64,000 bases of DNA from Acidovorax sp. 1608163 (GTDB lineage: Bacteria; Pseudomonadota; Gammaproteobacteria; Burkholderiales; Burkholderiaceae_C): contig NZ_CP033069.1 of NCBI RefSeq assembly GCF_003669015.1, forward strand, positions 3,544,501 to 3,608,500, read 5' to 3'. Positions 18,749-27,251 of the stretch are shown here, piece after piece. The notes under the pieces were generated by a model. It was given only the letters and a program-made list of their open reading frames with translations. It was not told where the DNA came from and made no database searches. The position numbers were made by a program, and so were the translations under genes. How positions within the stretch are numbered: position 1 is the first letter of the stretch; every line of letters begins with the position of its first letter.

Positions 18749-19189
18749 ATGACCACAGCCCTCTATCCCCTCACCCTGTACTACGACAGCGCCTGCCCGC
18801 TGTGCGACACCGAGATGCACAACCTCATGCTGCGCAACCAGGCCGGGCAGTTGCGGTTTGAAGATGTGCAGGCCAGCGGCTTTGCCTGCCCCGAGGGCGT
18901 GACGCGCGACGCACTGCTGACCCTGATGCACGCCCGCACCGCAGGCGGGCAATGGCTGAGCGGCGTGGCCGCCTTTGAAGTGGCCTACGCCGCCGTGGGC
19001 CTCGCCTGGGTGATGGCCCCCGCCCGCATCCCCCTGCTGCGTGCGGGCATGAACGCGCTGTACCCCGTGGTGGCGCGCAACCGCTACCGCGTGCCAGGGT
19101 GGGTGATACGAACGTTTTTCGGCAAGGCCCTGCGCCGTGCCGCAGAGCGGGCAGCGGCCCAGCAATGCACGGACCAATGCATGCGTTAA
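18749..19189 (+). CDS. DCC-family thiol-disulfide oxidoreductase-like protein (DUF393)
   Basis: A 146-aa small protein whose N-terminus has the family mark YYDSACPLCDTEM (DxxCxxC), a possible redox Cys pair. Later come a conserved FEDV and a C-terminal hydrophobic-aromatic helix. Members are small thioredoxin-like proteins of uncertain substrate. AAGGA lies 8 bases before ATG 18749. It is the first gene of the run controlled by the 18711 site. Confidence 0.88.
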   Translation: MTTALYPLTLYYDSACPLCDTEMHNLMLRNQAGQLRFEDVQASGFACPEGVTRDALLTLMHARTAGGQWLSGVAAFEVAYAAVGLAWVMAPARIPLLRAGMNALYPVVARNRYRVPGWVIRTFFGKALRRAAERAAAQQCTDQCMR

Positions 19190-19213
19190 GCCCCAAAACC
19201 TAGAAGGCCCGCC

Positions 19214-20203
19214 ATGACCACGCCCCTCACACACACAGTCCCCCTGCAGGTGCTCCTGACCGGGGCTACCGGCTTCATCGGCCAGGCCATTGCCGCCGCG
19301 CTGCGCCGGGCCGGGCACACCGTGCACACGGGCCACTCGCCAAATTCACCACGGCAGCCACACGCTGGCGGCGTGGCCATGGACTTTGCCCGCGACATCG
19401 ACGCAGCCACCTGGCTGCCGCGCCTGCAGGGCATCGACGCGGTGGTCAACGCCGTGGGCGTGCTGCGCAGCACCACCGCCCGCCCCATCGATGCCGTGCA
19501 CCACCACACCCCCGTGGCGCTGTTTGAGGCCTGCCGACAAGCGGGCGTGCGGCATGTGGTGCAAATATCGGCCCTGGGCGTGCAGACCGGCACCACCCGC
19601 TACGCCCGCACCAAGCGCGCTGCCGACGAGCACCTGCTGGGCCTGGCAGCGGTCACCAACGATTCCACCAGCCCCCTGCGCGGCGTGGTGCTGCGCCCCA
19701 GCGTGGTGTTTGGCCACGGTGGCGCCAGTGCCACCCTGTTCATGCGGCTGGCCCGCCTGCCCGTGCTGGCGCTGCCTGGGCCGGTGCTCACCGCACGCGT
19801 CCAGCCCGTGGCCGTGCACGACCTGGCCGATGCCGTGGTGGCGCTGCTGGGCAGCCACAGCCACGTGCGCGGCGTGGTGCCCTGCGTGGGCCCAGAGGCC
19901 CTGCCCATGGCCGCGCTGATAGCCAGCCTGCGGGCGCAGCGCGGCCATCCGCCCGCCCATGCGCTGCGGCTGCCCACGCCGCTCACCCGCCTGTCGGCCC
20001 GGCTGGGCGACTGGGTGCCGGTGTCCCCCTGGTGCAGCGAAACGCTGGCCATGCTGGCCACCGACAACGTGGCCGACCCTGCGCCGCTGCAAGCCCTGCT
20101 GGGCCACCCCGCCACGCACTACAGCCAGCTGGTAGAGCGCGCCTGGGCCCCATCCCCCGCCGCCGCAGCGCCTGACGCCCTCCACCCCGGAGCCCCCTCA
20201 TGA
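19214..20203 (+). CDS. NAD(P)-binding SDR / epimerase-like protein
   Basis: A 329-aa Rossmann protein with GATGFIGQAIAAAL at residues 16-29. NAVGVLR follows at about 91, and the region of the atypical YxxxK is ARTKRAADEHLLG, where Tyr and Lys sit in YARTKRAAD. It belongs to the extended/atypical SDR group related to complex I subunit NDUFA9 and NmrA-like proteins. The substrate is unknown. It overlaps the next gene by four bases. Confidence 0.85.
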   Translation: MTTPLTHTVPLQVLLTGATGFIGQAIAAALRRAGHTVHTGHSPNSPRQPHAGGVAMDFARDIDAATWLPRLQGIDAVVNAVGVLRSTTARPIDAVHHHTPVALFEACRQAGVRHVVQISALGVQTGTTRYARTKRAADEHLLGLAAVTNDSTSPLRGVVLRPSVVFGHGGASATLFMRLARLPVLALPGPVLTARVQPVAVHDLADAVVALLGSHSHVRGVVPCVGPEALPMAALIASLRAQRGHPPAHALRLPTPLTRLSARLGDWVPVSPWCSETLAMLATDNVADPAPLQALLGHPATHYSQLVERAWAPSPAAAAPDALHPGAPS

Positions 20204-20625
20204 CCCAATCCGTACACCACCCAGCCCCACTGCCCGCCCCCACCGGCCCATCTCTCAGACTTCTGCGCGCCAGCCTGGTGGCCGTGTGGCTGGGCACCGC
20301 CGTGGTCAGCGCCATCACCCACCGCACGCAAGGCGATGCCCTGCTGCGCCAGGCCGGGCTGACAGACGACGCATGGATACAAGCCCTCATCTGGGGCGGC
20401 GCAGCGGCCGACCTGCTGATGGGCATAGCGCTGTGGCGCTGGCCCGGCCGCCACAGCGCATGGGCCGCCCTAGGCCTGATGGGGGTGATGACCCTCACCG
20501 CCACCGTGCTGCTGCCCCACCTGTGGCTCGATCCACTCGGCTCCCTGCTCAAGAACCTGCCCATCGCCGCCATCCTGGTGGTTTTAGGAACCAGCTCCGC
20601 CCGCAACGAGGAAACCGCACCATGA
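20200..20625 (+). CDS. DoxX-like family membrane protein
   Basis: A 141-aa protein with four hydrophobic segments. The residues DDAWIQALIWGGAAADLLMG correspond to the DoxX-like (SURF4-type) fold. The ATGA overlap with the SDR and a further overlap with the DUF2269 gene show tight coupling. The function is not established. Confidence 0.8.
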   Translation: MTQSVHHPAPLPAPTGPSLRLLRASLVAVWLGTAVVSAITHRTQGDALLRQAGLTDDAWIQALIWGGAAADLLMGIALWRWPGRHSAWAALGLMGVMTLTATVLLPHLWLDPLGSLLKNLPIAAILVVLGTSSARNEETAP

Positions 20626-21101
20626 ACACCTATCTCGTTCTCAAGACCCTCCACATCATCTCCAGCGTTCTGCTGGTGGGCACGGGCCTGGGCTCTGCGT
20701 TCTACCTGTTCTTTGCCAACCGCAGCGGCAGCGTGGCCGCGCAGGCCGTGGTGGGCCGCCTGGTGGTGCGGGCCGACTGGTGGTTTACGACCCCCGCCGT
20801 GATCGTGCAGCCGCTCACGGGCATTGCCATGGCCCACATGGCAGGCTGGCCCATCACCACCCCGTGGCTGGCCTTGTCGATTGCGCTGTACCTGCTCGCC
20901 GGTGCCTGCTGGCTGCCCGTGGTGACCATCCAGATCCGCATGGCCCGCATGGCCCAGGCCGCCCACGCCGCAGGCACCCCGCTGCCCGCGCAATACGTGC
21001 GCCTGCAGCGCTGGTGGGAAGGCCTGGGCTACCCCGCCTTCATCGCCATGGCCGTGGTCTTTGCGCTGATGGTGAACAAGCCCGCGCTGTGGGGTGGGTG
21101 A
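20622..21101 (+). CDS. DUF2269 family integral membrane protein
   Basis: A 159-aa protein with four membrane segments. The opening YLVLKTLHIISSVLLVGTGL and the central WWFTTPAVIVQPLTGIAMA are characteristic of DUF2269. Conserved His and Trp residues in the first helices hint at a redox or haem link (inference). It overlaps the preceding gene by four bases and ends the tightly packed part of the operon. Confidence 0.85.
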   Translation: MNTYLVLKTLHIISSVLLVGTGLGSAFYLFFANRSGSVAAQAVVGRLVVRADWWFTTPAVIVQPLTGIAMAHMAGWPITTPWLALSIALYLLAGACWLPVVTIQIRMARMAQAAHAAGTPLPAQYVRLQRWWEGLGYPAFIAMAVVFALMVNKPALWGG

Positions 21102-21163
21102 GCCCAATGCCACTGGCCACAGACACAGGGCACGGCACAAGGCACGGCATCCAATCACCCCAC

Positions 21164-21224
21164 ACCGTTCACGCTGAGCCTGTCGAAGCGCAGCGCAAGG
21201 CTTCCACAAGCTCAGCCCGAACGG
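21164..21224. repeat. REP-like inverted repeat (second family)
   Basis: CCGTTCACGCTGAGCCTGTC ... CACAAGCTCAGCCCGAACGG forms two imperfect arms around a short loop. It resembles the widespread GTTC-CTGAGC-TGTCGAAG type of intergenic repeat in beta- and gammaproteobacteria. It lies between the DUF2269 and SRPBCC genes and might separate their transcripts. Confidence 0.7.
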
Positions 21225-21275
21225 ATCTTTCTCATCCAGACGAACGACAAACCACAACACATCCCGGGAGGAACC

Positions 21276-22307
21276 ATGTCTGACAGCCCCACCAAGCCCC
21301 CCGCAGAGCCCATCGAGCCTGTAGACCCTTCGCCATGGGACGCTGCCGACAACCCCTCACGTCTGCCCTTTGGCAAGTTCGCCCCCATCGTCTGCGGCAT
21401 GGTGTTTGGCGTGCTGCTGCGCCTGGCGTTCAGCGGCGCACCCAGCAGCCGCTGGTCGGCCATGGTGGGCGCCTTCATCTGGCTGGCGCCCCTGGCCACC
21501 GGGGCCATCACGGTGTACCTGGCCGAGCGGCAGCAGCGGCGCAGTTGGTCGTATTACGCCTGGGCCCCGGCGCTGGCCACCTGCCTGGTCGTCATCGGCT
21601 CCATGCTGGTGCTGATCGAAGGGATGATCTGCGCCATCGTCATCGTGCCGCTGTTCACCTTCATGGGCATGGCGGGCGGGCTGTGCATGGGTCTGGTATG
21701 CCGCCTCACCCGCTGGCCCCGCCACGCCGCCTATGGCTTTGCCGTGCTGCCCCTGGTTGCCGCGCTGGTCATGCCGCAGGGCGCACCCAACCAAATGGGG
21801 CAGGTAGAGCGCAGCCTGTGGATCAACGCCCCCGCCTCGGTGGTGTGGGAAGGCATCACCCACATCCGCAACATCCAGCCGCACGAAGTAGATACCGCCT
21901 GGACCTACCGCATTGGCGTGCCCCCGCCCGTGGAGGCCGTGACGGTGCAAGAAGGCACCGAGCGCGTGCGCAAAAGCCGCTGGGCCAAGGGCGTGCACTT
22001 TGACGAAATCATCCAGGAATGGGAACCCGGCCGCCACCTGCGCTGGACCTACCGCTTCGGGCCCGACTCCATCCCCGCTGGCGCACTGGACGACCACGTC
22101 GCCATTGGCGGCGCCTACTTTGACCTCAACGACACCGCCTACACCCTCACTCCAGAGGCGGGCGGCACCCGGCTGCACCTGCGCGTCAGCTACCGCGTGT
22201 CCACCGACTTCAACACCTACGCCAACTGGTGGGCCCATGCCCTGCTCGACAACTTTGCGCAGACCGTGCTGCAGCTCTACAAAACGCGGCTGGAAGGGTC
22301 GGCATAA
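21276..22307 (+). CDS. Membrane-anchored SRPBCC (START-like) protein
   Basis: A 343-aa protein. About four hydrophobic segments fill residues 28-175. The C-terminal part (about 175-340) is an SRPBCC-type ligand-binding domain that opens with VERSLWINAPASVVWEGITH and carries the EWEPGRHLRWTYRF strand. A lipid or hydrophobic ligand is plausible. CGGGAGGAACC precedes ATG 21276. It sits 174 bases after DUF2269, across a REP-like repeat, so it may be the last gene of that operon or a separate unit. Confidence 0.78.
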   Translation: MSDSPTKPPAEPIEPVDPSPWDAADNPSRLPFGKFAPIVCGMVFGVLLRLAFSGAPSSRWSAMVGAFIWLAPLATGAITVYLAERQQRRSWSYYAWAPALATCLVVIGSMLVLIEGMICAIVIVPLFTFMGMAGGLCMGLVCRLTRWPRHAAYGFAVLPLVAALVMPQGAPNQMGQVERSLWINAPASVVWEGITHIRNIQPHEVDTAWTYRIGVPPPVEAVTVQEGTERVRKSRWAKGVHFDEIIQEWEPGRHLRWTYRFGPDSIPAGALDDHVAIGGAYFDLNDTAYTLTPEAGGTRLHLRVSYRVSTDFNTYANWWAHALLDNFAQTVLQLYKTRLEGSA

Positions 22308-22311
22308 ACGA

Positions 22312-22340
22312 CAAAGCGCCCTGGACTCCAGGGCGCTTTG
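22312..22340 (+). terminator. Hairpin after SRPBCC gene
   Basis: CAAAGCGCCCTGG / CCAGGGCGCTTTG is a perfect 13-bp stem with a three-base loop, five bases after the stop codon. The T-run is short, so termination may be partial. Confidence 0.65.
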
Positions 22341-22350
22341 CGCGCATTTC

Positions 22351-22408
22351 ACTATCAAAAATATAGCTGCTAGCGCTTATCTATCAAGCGCTAGCGGCCA
22401 TTTTTACT
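22351..22408 (-). repeat. Dispersed palindromic repeat, copy D
   Basis: ATATAGCTGCTAGCGCTTAT, then ATCAAGCGCTAGCGGCCA and TTTTT; inverse orientation. It lies between the convergent ends of the SRPBCC and yghU genes, nine bases from the yghU stop. Confidence 0.85.
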
Positions 22409-22417
22409 TCAACACCA

Positions 22418-23305
22418 TCAAGCCTTCGGGGCCGCAGCCAGCTTGTCCTGCGTCTTCATCTCAAAATCGCTGGCGTCGTGCCGCTCATGCAACTGGCTCG
22501 CCAAGTCACCGCGCACCCGGTTCACCATGCGGCCACGCTGCACTGCGCGGCGCTGGGCAATCTGCTCGGCCCAGCGCAGCACATGGGTGTATTCATGCAC
22601 CTGCAAAAACTCGCCCGCGTCGTAGGCCTCGCCCTTCACCATCAGCCCATACCAGGGCCAGATCGCCATGTCGGCCACGGTGTACTCATGGCCCGCCACG
22701 TACTCCGTCACGGCCAAGCGCTGGTTCAGCACATCGAGCTGGCGCTTGGTTTCCATCGCATAGCGGTCAATCGCGTATTCGATCTTGACCGGCGCGTAAG
22801 CATAAAAATGCCCAAACCCGCCGCCCACGAAAGGTGCACTGCCCATCTGCCAGAACAGCCACGACAAGCACTCGGCCCGCGCCGCGCCGTCTTTGGGCAA
22901 GAAGGCGCTGCCGAACTTCTCGGCCAAGTACATCAGGATGGCGCCGGACTCAAACACGCGCACCGGGTTGGCCGGATCCGTGCGGTCTTGCAACGCGGGG
23001 ATCTTGGAGTTGGGGTTGATGCCCACAAACCCGCTGCCAAACTGGTCGCCATCGCCAATGCGGATCAACCACGCGTCGTACTCCGCCCCGCTGTGGCCCA
23101 GCGCCAGCAGCTCTTCCAGCATGACAGTGACTTTCACGCCATTGGGCGTGCCCATCGAATAGAGCTGCAACGGGTGCTTGCCCACAGGCAGCTCTTTATC
23201 GTGCGTAGCCCCGGCAACAGGCCGGTTGATGCTGGCGAACTGGCCGCCGTTTTCTTTGTTCCATTGCCAGATGGCGGGTGGGGTGTAGGGGGTGGGGTTG
23301 GACAT
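22418..23305 (-). CDS. yghU: Glutathione-dependent disulfide-bond oxidoreductase, YghU type
   Basis: A 295-aa GST-superfamily protein. The long N-terminal extension (YTPPAIWQWNKENGGQFASI) is diagnostic of YghU rather than ordinary GST. The thioredoxin-like part has MGTPNGVKVTVMLEEL, where the Asn-Gly replaces catalytic Cys. NPNSKIPAL and ESGAILMYLAEKFGS bind glutathione, and an all-helical domain follows. It acts on glutathione mixed disulfides and organic peroxides in the cytoplasm. Confidence 0.93.
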   Translation of the reverse strand: MSNPTPYTPPAIWQWNKENGGQFASINRPVAGATHDKELPVGKHPLQLYSMGTPNGVKVTVMLEELLALGHSGAEYDAWLIRIGDGDQFGSGFVGINPNSKIPALQDRTDPANPVRVFESGAILMYLAEKFGSAFLPKDGAARAECLSWLFWQMGSAPFVGGGFGHFYAYAPVKIEYAIDRYAMETKRQLDVLNQRLAVTEYVAGHEYTVADMAIWPWYGLMVKGEAYDAGEFLQVHEYTHVLRWAEQIAQRRAVQRGRMVNRVRGDLASQLHERHDASDFEMKTQDKLAAAPKA

Positions 23306-23649
23306 GCAAGGGCTCCGGGCTGAAAGATGGAGGTTAGCGGGGTAGCGAACAGTTAGCCGGATGAGTCTAGCGACACGTTTGATTTGCTGCTGGGTTGGGG
23401 CAAATGATCGACGTTAGCTAGATCTTCAGGACAGGAATTGCAACGCCCAACTAATTGCAGACTTGGCTTGCCACAGCGTCGTCGGTCACCAGCTTTAGCG
23501 GGAAGCGGCGAGGGGCATCCACCTACCCAGACAGAAGATGGAGAGCACTATCAAGTACGAATTGCGCCATAAAAAGCAAGGTGCGCAAAGTGCTTGAGAA
23601 CAGCAAGAAGGGTATCGCTCCGCCAATGCAAGCTGGGCAAAACAAAATG
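23306..23649. other. Gene-free, AT-richer stretch
   Basis: No convincing gene is visible between yghU and the small membrane protein gene. Base composition is visibly less GC-rich than in the neighbouring genes. Short open frames on both strands have no recognisable motifs. Most of the stretch is covered by the attC-like candidate. Confidence 0.5.
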
Positions 23650-23655
23650 TTAGGC
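23445..23655 (-). other. attC-like recombination site candidate
   Basis: Read on the minus strand the block opens with GCCTAAC (RYYYAAC form) at 23655-23649 and ends with GTTGGGC (GTTRRRY form) at 23451-23445. Inner segments GCTTGC (after the first core) and GCAAGC (before the last) can pair, so the ends could fold as in integron attC sites. The first core overlaps the TAA stop of the adjoining gene, as in many gene cassettes. At 211 bases it is longer than typical attC sites, and no second core was found upstream of the gene. Confidence 0.35.
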
Positions 23656-24123
23656 CCCCTTGCGTTGCCGCAGCTTTTCGGCAAATGAAACTCGCGAGAG
23701 AGGCATTGTTGGGGACTGGGGCAATCGCAGCCACCAAACAGGGCCAGTGACTTTTTCAAGGCGCAGTTCCGCTCTGATCGTATCTCGCAGATCTTCGAGC
23801 AATTGATCCCAGTTAACCTTGAAATCAGGCTTGAGAAAACTCTCTACCGCCTCATTCATGAGCTTTACTTGGTACGGGGTGCCATACAGCTGGATTTCAG
23901 CAACGAAAGTCTCTATCCGCTCTATCGTTTCAATCGTCAAAGGACGATTGCTGGATGAAGAAATACGCATGTATGCAGCTTCAAGGGCACGCAGACGGTC
24001 AACACGCCTTTTAGAAAAAAGTTCGCGTCTTACTGTGAGCCAATGAGCAAAGAACCAACCAGCTACAACCAACACACCTGGTATTCCAAGCGTCACTACC
24101 TGACTCCAATTGATCGCATCCAT
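23650..24123 (-). CDS. Small membrane-anchored protein of unknown function
   Basis: A 157-aa protein that I do not recognise. One N-terminal membrane segment (LGIPGVLVVAGWFFAHWL) is followed by a basic stretch (RRELFSKRRVDRLRALEAAY) and a helical cytoplasmic part with VAEIQLYGTPYQV and a Trp-rich end. AAGGAG lies 7 bases before ATG 24123. Codon and base use are less GC-rich than in the flanking genes, which suggests transfer. Its stop sits in the GCCTAAC core of the attC-like candidate. I recall proteins of this general build as integron-cassette products, but I could not check that. Confidence 0.6.
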   Translation of the reverse strand: MDAINWSQVVTLGIPGVLVVAGWFFAHWLTVRRELFSKRRVDRLRALEAAYMRISSSSNRPLTIETIERIETFVAEIQLYGTPYQVKLMNEAVESFLKPDFKVNWDQLLEDLRDTIRAELRLEKVTGPVWWLRLPQSPTMPLSRVSFAEKLRQRKGA

Positions 24124-24310
24124 AGGCACGCTCCTTACCAAATCATGATGCCGAAGTTCAGGTGCCAAATCTGGCGCCCTAAGCACTACGAAAACTCCGC
24201 ATCCCTTCATCATCCAATGCCTGAACGTCCACAGCACTTCAAAGGCGGGACAACAAACCCTAAAACTCAGAATACAGGCTCGGTAGGCTTATGGAACAGG
24301 TTACTGCTTC

Positions 24311-24362
24311 TAATTTCATAGCTGCCAGCGCTTAGTAGACAGGCACTACAGGCCAAAAACAC
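24311..24362 (-). repeat. Dispersed palindromic repeat, copy E (degenerate)
   Basis: TTTCATAGCTGCCAGCGCTT, then a diverged right arm and GGCCAAAAAC. Inverse orientation, between polA and the low-GC gene. Confidence 0.65.
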
Positions 24363-24398
24363 TTAAACATGTTGACCTGCCTCGCTTATCACTGGGCT

Positions 24399-27197
24399 TC
24401 AATGCGCCTTATCCCAATTAGCCCCCACCCCCACCTCAGCCAGTAACGGCACCTTCAGCGCCGCAACCTCGGCCATCAGGCGCGGGATGTGGGTCTTGAG
24501 CCAGTCCACCTCGCCCTCGGGCAGCTCGAACACCAGTTCGTCGTGCACCTGCATGATCATTTGGATGCCCGGCTTGTGCGCGTCCAGCTCCTTCTGAACC
24601 GCCACCATCGCCAGCTTGATCAGATCGGCCGCCGTGCCCTGCATGGGGGCGTTGATGGCAGCGCGTTCGGCGCCCGCGCGGCGGGGGCCGTTGGGGGAGT
24701 TGATTTCGGGCAGGTACAGGCGACGGCCAAACACGGTCTCGACATAGCCCATGGACTTGGCGGCGGCCTTGGTGTCGTCCATGTACTGCTTTACGCCGGG
24801 GTAGCGCTGGAAGTATTTGTCGATGTAGGCGGCAGCTGCTTTGGTCTCTATCCCTAAGTTCTTGGCCAGGCCAAAGCTGCTCATGCCGTAGATGAGGCCA
24901 AAGTTGATGACCTTGGCGTAGCGGCGTTGCTCGCTGGTGACCTGATCGACCTCCACCCCAAACACTTCGGCAGCGGTGGCGCGATGCACGTCCAGCCCGG
25001 CGTGGAAGGCGTGCAGCAGCGAGTGGTCGCCGCTCAGGTGGGCCATGATGCGCAGCTCGATCTGCGAGTAGTCGGCACTCGCAATCACGCGGCCTGCGGG
25101 GGCCACAAAGGCCTCGCGCACGCGGCGGCCTTCGGGGGTGCGGATGGGGATGTTCTGCAGGTTGGGGTCGTTGCTGGACAAGCGGCCTGTGACGGCCACG
25201 GCCTGCGCGTAGTGCGTGTGCACGCGGCCGGTGCGTGGCAGGGCCAGTTGGGCGAGCTTGTCGGTGTAGGTGCCTTTGAGCTTGACGAGGCTGCGGTGCT
25301 CCAGCAGCTTGGCGGGCAGGGGGTAGTCCTCGGCCAGCTTTTCCAGCACTTCTTCGTCGGTGCTGCGTGCGCCGGTGGCGGTCTTCTTCACAACCGGCAT
25401 GCCCAGCTTGTCGAAGAAGATTTCGCCGAGCTGCTTGGGGCTGCTCAGGTTGAAGGGCTGGCCTGCAATCTCATACGCCTCGGTTTCGAGCTGCAGGATG
25501 CGCTGGCCCAGCTCGTGGCTTTGGGCGGCCAGGGTGGGCGCGTCAATCAGCACGCCGTTGCGCTCGATCCGGTACAGGGCTTCGCTGCTGGCAATCTCCA
25601 GCTCGTAGATGAAGCGCAGTTTGTCATCGGCCTGCAGCAGGGGCCACAGGGCGTTGTGTACGTCCAGGGTCTGGTCGGAGTCTTCGCACGAGTAGGCGGC
25701 GGCCTTGTCCACGGGCACTTGCGCAAACGGGATCTGGTGCGCGCCTTTGCCGCACAGGTCTTCGTAGGTGATGCCTTTGCGGCCCGTGTGGCGCTCGGCC
25801 AGGCTGGTCAGGTTGTGGGGCTTGTGCACTTCGAGCACGTAGCTTTGCAGCATGGTGTCGTGCGCGTAGCCCTGCACCTCGATGCCGTGGTTGGCGAACA
25901 CATGGCGGTCGTATTTGATGTGCTGGCCGAGCTTGTGGTGTTTGGCGTCTTGCAGCCAGGGCTTGAGGCGGGCGAGCACTTCGTCCAGCGGCAGTTGCGC
26001 GGGCGCGTCAGGCCCTTCGTGGCGCAGGGGGATGTAGGCGGCTTCGCCGGGCTGCACGCTGAAAGAGATGCCGACGATTTGCGCGCGCATTTCGTCGAGG
26101 GAATCGGTTTCGGTGTCGATGGCCGTGAGTGGGGCTTTCTGCAGGCGCTCCAGCCACTGGTCAAAGTCGGCCCAGTTGAGGATGGTGTCGTACACCACGG
26201 TGCGGTGCTGGGCCTCTTCTGCCACGGTGCTGGCAGAGTGGTCGGCAAACAGATCACCGCTTTGGCCGGGCATGGCGACGGTGGGGGCTGTGGTGGCGGG
26301 TGCCGCTGCGCCCTTGATCGCACTGGCCAGGCCCTTGAAGCCGTACTTTTCGTAAAACGGCAGCAAGCCGGTGTTGTCCGGTGCGTCGAGTGTGATGTCG
26401 TCAAACGCGGGCAAACCGGGGATGTAGTCGGCCAGCGCGCAATCGGTCTTCATGGTGACCAGCTGGCGGCTCAATGCCAGCTGCCCGCTGGCAATCGCCT
26501 CGCGCAGGTTGTTGCCCGCCACACCCTTGATGGCTTCGGCGTTGGCAATCAGGTTGTCGAGCGAGCCGTATTCCTCCAGCCACTTGGCGGCCGTCTTTGG
26601 GCCCACCTTGGTCACGCCGGGCACGTTGTCCACGGTGTCACCCACCAGGGCCTGGTAGTCCACCATCAGCGTGGGTGGCACGCCAAACTCTGCCGTCACA
26701 CCCGCCACATCGCGGCGCTTGCCGCTCATGGTGTCGATGATGGTGATGTGCTCGTTGACCAGTTGGCTCAAGTCTTTGTCGCCGCTGGACACAATGACCT
26801 CAATGCCCTGTGCGGCTGCTGCGTTGGCCAAGGTGGCGATCACATCGTCGGCCTCCACGCCGGGCACGGCTACCACCTTCCAGCCCAGCAGGTCCACCAC
26901 CTGGTGAATGGGCTCGATCTGGCTGCGCAGGTCGTCGGGCATGGGCGAGCGTGTGGCCTTGTATTCGGTGTACAGGGCATCGCGAAAGGTGGGGCCCGAG
27001 GCGTCGAACACGCAGACGGCGTAGTCGGCGCGCACCTCTTTGCGCAGCGCCTGCATCATGTTGATCATGCCGCGGATGGCGCCCGTGGCGGCGCTGCTCG
27101 GGTCACCCGGCACGGCCCGCAGGTCGGGCATGGCGTGAAAGGCGCGGTAGAGGTAGCTGGAGCCATCCACCAGCACCAGGGTCTTTTTGTCAGTCAT
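24399..27197 (-). CDS. polA: DNA polymerase I
   Basis: A 932-aa enzyme with all three domains. The 5'-3' exonuclease domain (about 1-300) holds LVDGSSYLYRAFHA and the PGVEADDVIATLA acidic cluster. The 3'-5' exonuclease has the intact DTE of AIDTETDSLDEM near residue 361, so proofreading is likely active. The polymerase domain carries motif A DYSQIELRIMAHLSGD near 711, motif B RRYAKVINFGLIYGMS and motif C QVHDELVFELPE near 884. It repairs DNA and removes Okazaki primers. ATG 27197 begins MTDKKTLVLVDGSSY, the usual N-terminus. It is divergent from a small exported protein gene. Confidence 0.97.
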   Translation of the reverse strand: MTDKKTLVLVDGSSYLYRAFHAMPDLRAVPGDPSSAATGAIRGMINMMQALRKEVRADYAVCVFDASGPTFRDALYTEYKATRSPMPDDLRSQIEPIHQVVDLLGWKVVAVPGVEADDVIATLANAAAAQGIEVIVSSGDKDLSQLVNEHITIIDTMSGKRRDVAGVTAEFGVPPTLMVDYQALVGDTVDNVPGVTKVGPKTAAKWLEEYGSLDNLIANAEAIKGVAGNNLREAIASGQLALSRQLVTMKTDCALADYIPGLPAFDDITLDAPDNTGLLPFYEKYGFKGLASAIKGAAAPATTAPTVAMPGQSGDLFADHSASTVAEEAQHRTVVYDTILNWADFDQWLERLQKAPLTAIDTETDSLDEMRAQIVGISFSVQPGEAAYIPLRHEGPDAPAQLPLDEVLARLKPWLQDAKHHKLGQHIKYDRHVFANHGIEVQGYAHDTMLQSYVLEVHKPHNLTSLAERHTGRKGITYEDLCGKGAHQIPFAQVPVDKAAAYSCEDSDQTLDVHNALWPLLQADDKLRFIYELEIASSEALYRIERNGVLIDAPTLAAQSHELGQRILQLETEAYEIAGQPFNLSSPKQLGEIFFDKLGMPVVKKTATGARSTDEEVLEKLAEDYPLPAKLLEHRSLVKLKGTYTDKLAQLALPRTGRVHTHYAQAVAVTGRLSSNDPNLQNIPIRTPEGRRVREAFVAPAGRVIASADYSQIELRIMAHLSGDHSLLHAFHAGLDVHRATAAEVFGVEVDQVTSEQRRYAKVINFGLIYGMSSFGLAKNLGIETKAAAAYIDKYFQRYPGVKQYMDDTKAAAKSMGYVETVFGRRLYLPEINSPNGPRRAGAERAAINAPMQGTAADLIKLAMVAVQKELDAHKPGIQMIMQVHDELVFELPEGEVDWLKTHIPRLMAEVAALKVPLLAEVGVGANWDKAH

Positions 27198-27251
27198 GCA
27201 CGGATTGTGCACGGGCAGGCTGCCTCTGGACGGCGCTCTACAATCGGCCCC

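Noticed and set aside
23495..23759. Short frames on the minus strand beside the attC-like block
   Set aside because: They overlap the end of the small membrane protein gene in other frames and show no motif.
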